A DNA stretch of 64,000 nt from NCBI GenBank assembly GCA_034008185.1, contig CM067081.1:18351821-18415820 (forward strand), written 5' to 3'. The translations under genes and the position numbers were made by a program. Numbering within the stretch: position 1 is the first letter of the stretch; each line of letters begins with the position of its first letter. Shown in pieces: positions 61,601 through 64,000 of the stretch. Below the pieces are notes generated by a model. It saw nothing but the letters and a program-made list of their open reading frames with translations. It did no database searches and was not told where the DNA came from. The DNA is from Gorsachius magnificus. Taxonomy: Eukaryota; Chordata; Aves; Pelecaniformes; Ardeidae.

Positions 61601-62309
61601 CTGGGATTCAGGAATATTGAAAAACGAAATAGTTCCTGTCACTATTTCACAAAAAGGTATTGTGGAAAGGTGTGATACAATGAATTGTTTCTTGCTGAAA
61701 GCTGTAACACTGTGCATGAAAATTGCATTGTTTAAACATGCAGGTATTGGGAACGTTAATTTTAGATTAGCTCAGAATGTTCTGTTAGGCAAACTTTCTG
61801 GTGAGCAGCAGTGAGTGACCTGTGATCTGGTTTTGTTTTTTACCTTCTCTTCAATGTTACGTACCGTGTCGTCTTCCTTTTTTATGTAAGTGGAAGACTA
61901 ACTATTGAATTTAGCTAGTATGGCTTGAGGACATCTGTGTGTTAATTTCCCTGTTAATTACCTTAAAGACATGTTCTTTGTCCCTTTCGTTAGGCCATCA
62001 TGAGGTATGAAGGGATTCACTGTGAATAAATTGGATTAATGAATTTTTTTTTTTCAGTTTTCATAAGCACATTTCTTGACACGCATTTTACATGTACCTA
62101 CGTGTTTTTTTACGGAAGTTGTTTAAATAAGGCAGCATTTAATACAAGTACTGTGCTAGAATGTCTTAAGAATGGACTGTACTATAAAATACTAAACCAA
62201 ATCTGAATTTCAGGAAAGCCAGATACAGAAGTGAAAGAAGATGAAGAATACAAACGTGTTGATTTTAGTAAAGTTCCAAAGCTGAAAGCTGTTTTCCAAA
62301 AAGAAAATG
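49619..62309 (+). CDS. ACAT1: Acetyl-CoA acetyltransferase 1, mitochondrial (exons 1-8, partial)
   Basis: ACAT1 is the mitochondrial thiolase that interconverts two acetyl-CoA with acetoacetyl-CoA and cleaves 2-methylacetoacetyl-CoA. It acts in ketone body use, ketogenesis and isoleucine breakdown. Eight exons join in frame to 268 complete codons. Residues 1-33 are an Arg-rich leader ([17 protein letters not shown] plus [16 protein letters not shown]), a mitochondrial presequence. The thiolase fold starts at [15 protein letters not shown]. The nucleophilic Cys lies in [10 protein letters not shown] (residue 119 here, Cys126 in human from memory) and is followed by [16 protein letters not shown]. 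The later His and second Cys of the active site, in roughly the last third of the 427-residue human protein, lie beyond the window. The leader is about seven residues shorter than the human one. All introns are GT-AG. Nothing looks broken. Confidence 0.96.
49670..51571 (+). other. ACAT1: ACAT1 intron 1
   Basis: GT-AG intron of 1.9 kb. The first 600 bases belong to the CpG island and the rest is AT-rich. A run of A lies near 50682-50697. No exon was recognised inside. Confidence 0.8.
51572..51619 (+). CDS. ACAT1: ACAT1 exon 2 (presequence end)
   Basis: A 48-base exon encoding residues 18-33, [16 protein letters not shown], in phase 0 at both ends (TTTTCAG acceptor, GTAAGT donor). It links the Arg-rich leader to the thiolase domain. 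RGYAS is a likely region for processing-peptidase cleavage, by inference. Confidence 0.88.
51620..54757 (+). other. ACAT1: ACAT1 intron 2
   Basis: GT-AG intron of 3.1 kb, most of it occupied by an antisense CR1 element (52395-54605). The remaining sequence is AT-rich. Confidence 0.85.
52395..54605 (-). mobile_element. CR1 LINE, old, internally deleted, antisense in ACAT1 intron 2
   Basis: Read on the - strand, the element runs from about 54605 down to 52395. First comes sequence resembling the start of the CR1 endonuclease domain (54410-54605). Then come the linker before the RT ([18 protein letters not shown], at about 54100), the RT fingers ([14 protein letters not shown], then [18 protein letters not shown]) and palm and thumb fragments ([18 protein letters not shown]). 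It ends in the C-terminal part ([14 protein letters not shown], then [16 protein letters not shown]). Frame changes and stops are many, and the middle of the endonuclease is missing near 54280-54410. The usual ATTCTATG 3' tail is not visible. The differences from the copy at 47066 point to an older subfamily. Confidence 0.92.
54758..54875 (+). CDS. ACAT1: ACAT1 exon 3
   Basis: Encodes residues 34-72 plus one base of Gly73: [20 protein letters not shown] onward to AIDRA. This is the start of the thiolase N-terminal domain, and RTPIG is a thiolase signature. Donor GTATAT. Confidence 0.95.
54876..55743 (+). other. ACAT1: ACAT1 intron 3
   Basis: GT-AG intron of 868 bases with no recognised repeat or gene. 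Confidence 0.85.
55744..55839 (+). CDS. ACAT1: ACAT1 exon 4
   Basis: Encodes residues 73-104 plus one base of Gly105: [20 protein letters not shown] onward to [16 protein letters not shown] corresponds to the thiolase segment just before the nucleophilic Cys loop. Confidence 0.95.
55840..57171 (+). other. ACAT1: ACAT1 intron 4
   Basis: GT-AG intron of 1.3 kb. A small AATAATAATTAAATAATAA patch lies near 56691. No gene or transposon was recognised. Confidence 0.85.
57172..57272 (+). CDS. ACAT1: ACAT1 exon 5 (nucleophilic cysteine)
   Basis: Encodes residues 105-138: [20 protein letters not shown] onward to LMCGSQ. The Cys in NKVCASGMK (residue 119) is the one acetylated in catalysis, by family knowledge. 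Phase 0 at the 3' end, donor GTATGC. Confidence 0.96.
57273..59743 (+). other. ACAT1: ACAT1 intron 5
   Basis: GT-AG intron of 2.5 kb, AT-rich, with a run of C near 59236. No CR1 tail, exon or RNA gene was recognised. Confidence 0.8.
59744..59887 (+). CDS. ACAT1: ACAT1 exon 6
   Basis: Encodes residues 139-186: [20 protein letters not shown] onward to [17 protein letters not shown] is the thiolase loop next to the active site. Phase 0 at both ends, donor GTAAAT. Confidence 0.96.
59888..61505 (+). other. ACAT1: ACAT1 intron 6
   Basis: GT-AG intron of 1.6 kb with a poly-A run at about 61246-61264. No coding content was recognised; the open frame that continues past exon 6 is just read-through. 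Confidence 0.8.
61506..61656 (+). CDS. ACAT1: ACAT1 exon 7
   Basis: Encodes residues 187-236 plus one base of Gly237: [20 protein letters not shown] onward to VTISQK. CAENTA and SREEQD are conserved thiolase loop-domain motifs. The acceptor is the less usual CCAAG, and the donor is GTATTG. Confidence 0.95.
61657..62213 (+). other. ACAT1: ACAT1 intron 7
   Basis: AT-rich GT-AG intron of 557 bases with no recognisable content. Confidence 0.85.
62214..62309 (+). CDS. ACAT1: ACAT1 exon 8
   Basis: Encodes residues 237-268 plus one base of Gly269: [20 protein letters not shown] onward to FQKEN, part of the thiolase loop domain. Donor GTAAAT. The next exon (expected to begin with the TVTAANAS segment) is not in the window. 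Confidence 0.95.
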
Positions 62310-62356
62310 GTAAATATTGTTAAATTATCTGCTTAATTTACTACCAAGTGCAAGGA

Positions 62357-62472
62357 TGATGTGGTGCTTAGGTACATGGTTTAGCGGTGGACTTGGCAGG
62401 GTTAGGTTAAGGTTTGGACTCAATGATCTTAAAGGTCTTTCCCAACCTAAAAGATTCCATGATCCTGTGATA
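62357..62472 (+). mobile_element. CR1 LINE 3' end fragment
   Basis: GTGGTGCTTAGGTACATGG, then TTTAGCGGTGGACTTGGCAG, then GATCTTAAAGGTCTTTCCCA and a decayed terminal repeat (GATTCCATGATCCTGTGAT): the last 116 bases of a CR1 of the same broad type as the copy at 47066. It starts only 48 bases after ACAT1 exon 8. Confidence 0.88.
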
Positions 62473-63037
62473 CTTTGTTACAGTGAGGAGTGTCCTTCAC
62501 AAGAGCCTGAAGGCCCAATAGCAGTAGCCCATTAACATTTAAATGCCTGCTGAGATACAGAAATGTGCTTCACAACAGCATGAACTGGCTTGGATTAAAA
62601 GAGGGTCCAAGAACCTTAAACCAGTGAAAACCTCTGGTTTGGACATTTACCTTAAAAAGAAACAGACCGGTTTCGATTTAGCTATTGCCTTGGTCTCCAC
62701 CAAGCATGAGCTCTTGTTTCAGTGGGAGCTGGAGTGCCTTTATATAGTTACCTGTTACTTCCCTGAATCTGTCATCGTTGCTTCTTTCTGGCTAAATCCA
62801 AGTTGCCACTCATTCACAGCCTGTTTTGAGCTGGAATTCTGTGTTAATGCCAGCAATGCAGCTGATGTGGAAGGTGTGACCTAAACTGCCACTTGGATAA
62901 AGAAATGGATACATGGGATTGTACTTGTTTAATCAAACTGATCTAAAAAACCAACCCATTTTTAGTCAACTCAGCGCCACAGATATCACCATATTGTTAA
63001 GGCCTTATGTTCAAGGGCCTAAGGTAAAATCATTTAT

Positions 63038-64000
63038 GTATTGGTTTTCTGTGGCAAGGTCTTGGTAGTGGGGGTCTACAGGGGTGGCTTCTGTGAGAAG
63101 CTGCTGGAAGTATTCCCTGTGTCTGCTGCTGGCCAAGGCCAAGCCAATCAACAACAGTGGAAGCACCTCTGTGATAACATATTTAAGAAGGGAAAAAAAA
63201 AACGTCTGCGGCTCAGTAGCCGGAGAGAGAAGTGAGAGGATGCAAGAGAAAACAGCCCTGCAGACACCAAGGTCAGTGAAGAAGGAGGGGGAGGAGGTGC
63301 TCCAGGCGCCGGAGCAGAGATTCCCCTGCAGCCCATGGTGAAGACCATGGTGAGGCAGGCTGTCCCCCTGCAGCCCATGGAGGTCCACGGTGGAGCAGAT
63401 CTCCACCTGTAGCCCGTGGAGGACCCCACGCCGGAGCGCGTGGATGCGTGAAGGGAGGAGGCTGTGACCCCGTGGGAAGCCTGCACCAGATCAGGTTCCT
63501 GGCAAGAAAGGTTTGCTGGAGAACTTGTACCCCGCGGGGCCCCTGGAAATTATGGACCCAGCTGGAGCAGTTCGTGAAGAACTGTAGCCCATGGGAAGGA
63601 CTCACGTTGGAGAAGTTCGTGGAGGACTGTCTCCCATGAGAGGGACCCCACGCTGGAGCAGGGGAAGAGTCCTCTCCCTAGGAGGAAGAAGCGGCAGAGA
63701 CAACGTGTGATGAACTGACCTCAACCCCCATTCCTGTCCCCCTGCGCCGCTGGGGGGAGTAGGTAGAGGAACTGGGAGTGAAGTTGTGCCCAGAAAGGAG
63801 GGGTGGGGGGAAAGGTTTTTAAGATCTAGCAGTTTTTCTCCTCTCCTTCTCTGATTTTGATTGATTGATAATAAATTAATTATTTCTTTCAAGTGGAGTC
63901 TGTTTTGCCCATGATGGCAACTGATAAAATGATCTCTCCCTGTCTTTATCTCGACCCATGAGCCCTTTTGATTTACTTTTTCTCTCCTCTGTCTGGTTAG
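63038..64000 (+). mobile_element. Avian endogenous-retrovirus LTR-like element, continuing past the right edge
   Basis: From about 63038 the sequence changes to a G-rich, purine-biased stretch that I recognise as a widespread avian repeat family of LTR/ERV type. Examples are GTGGCAAGGTCTTGGTAGTG near the left end and CTCTCCCTGTCTTTATCTCG near the right. The left end reads TG, as LTRs do. The core at 63305-63670 contains imperfect repeats of a unit built on GGAGCAG followed by CTGTAGCCCATGG. No gag, pol or env coding sequence is visible. The family assignment is from memory and the boundaries are approximate; the right end is outside the window. Confidence 0.6.
63305..63670. repeat. Imperfect internal repeats (GGAGCAG ... 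GCCCATGG units)
   Basis: GGAGCAG recurs at about 63311, 63392, 63564 and 63655, with diverged copies at about 63432 and 63609. The copies are interspersed with GCAGCCCATGG or GTAGCCCATGG. Spacing is irregular, so this is an old tandem expansion within the LTR-like element. Confidence 0.65.

Larger units (their letters stand above)
62310..64000 (+). other. ACAT1: ACAT1 intron 8, 5' part
   Basis: Begins at the GTAAAT donor of exon 8 and continues past the right edge. It contains a CR1 3' end (62357-62472) and an LTR-like element (about 63038 to the edge). The 500 bases between them hold no recognised feature. Confidence 0.85.

Noticed and set aside
62543..62884. 113-residue frame after ACAT1 exon 8, including NASNAAD, as a possible ACAT1 exon 9
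   Set aside because: It only coincidentally recalls the NAST segment. The expected continuation is absent and splice phases do not fit, so the next exon must lie beyond the window.
1..64000. A novel multi-gene system, CRISPR array or bacterial-type operon
   Set aside because: The window is a conserved vertebrate locus with three known genes and common avian repeats. No array, operon or prokaryotic gene was seen on either strand.

Overview
The window is vertebrate nuclear DNA, almost certainly from a bird. The genes are split into exons with consensus splice sites, the introns are AT-rich, and two GC-rich promoter islands are present. The interspersed repeats are mostly CR1 LINEs with the short ATTCTATG-type 3' end usual in birds, plus a long-terminal-repeat-like element at the right edge that I recognise from avian genomes. 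The gene order RAB39A - CUL5 - ACAT1, all on the + strand, matches the conserved block at human 11q22.3. I cannot name the species.

Layout. Positions 1-1011 hold the end of RAB39A: the 3' part of an intron and the last coding exon. A gene-poor spacer of about 9 kb follows. A CpG island at about 10.4-11.5 kb is the likely CUL5 promoter. CUL5 coding exons run from 17859 to 41182. There are 18 exons encoding 772 residues. With the 8-residue first exon known from mammals this gives exactly 780, the mammalian length, but I could not find that first exon here. The CUL5 3' UTR runs to about 44.66 kb. A spacer of about 4.5 kb containing a 5'-truncated CR1 copy leads to a second CpG island with CCAAT and GC boxes and ACAT1 exon 1 at 49619. 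Eight ACAT1 exons (to 62309, 268 complete codons) lie in the window; the gene continues past the right edge. ACAT1 intron 2 carries an old, broken CR1 on the - strand. Intron 8 carries a CR1 3' tail and then the retroviral-LTR-like element, which runs off the edge.

The three products act separately. RAB39A is a small GTPase of endosomal and phagosomal traffic, CUL5 is the scaffold of CRL5 ubiquitin ligases, and ACAT1 is the mitochondrial acetoacetyl-CoA thiolase. They are neighbours by conserved synteny, not by a shared pathway. I see no operon-like or novel multi-gene system.

The points most worth checking are the missing CUL5 start exon, a GC-AG intron in CUL5, a strong CTCF-like site in its promoter island, an unidentified antisense coding-like stretch in CUL5 intron 8, and the LTR-like element with internal repeats at the right edge.
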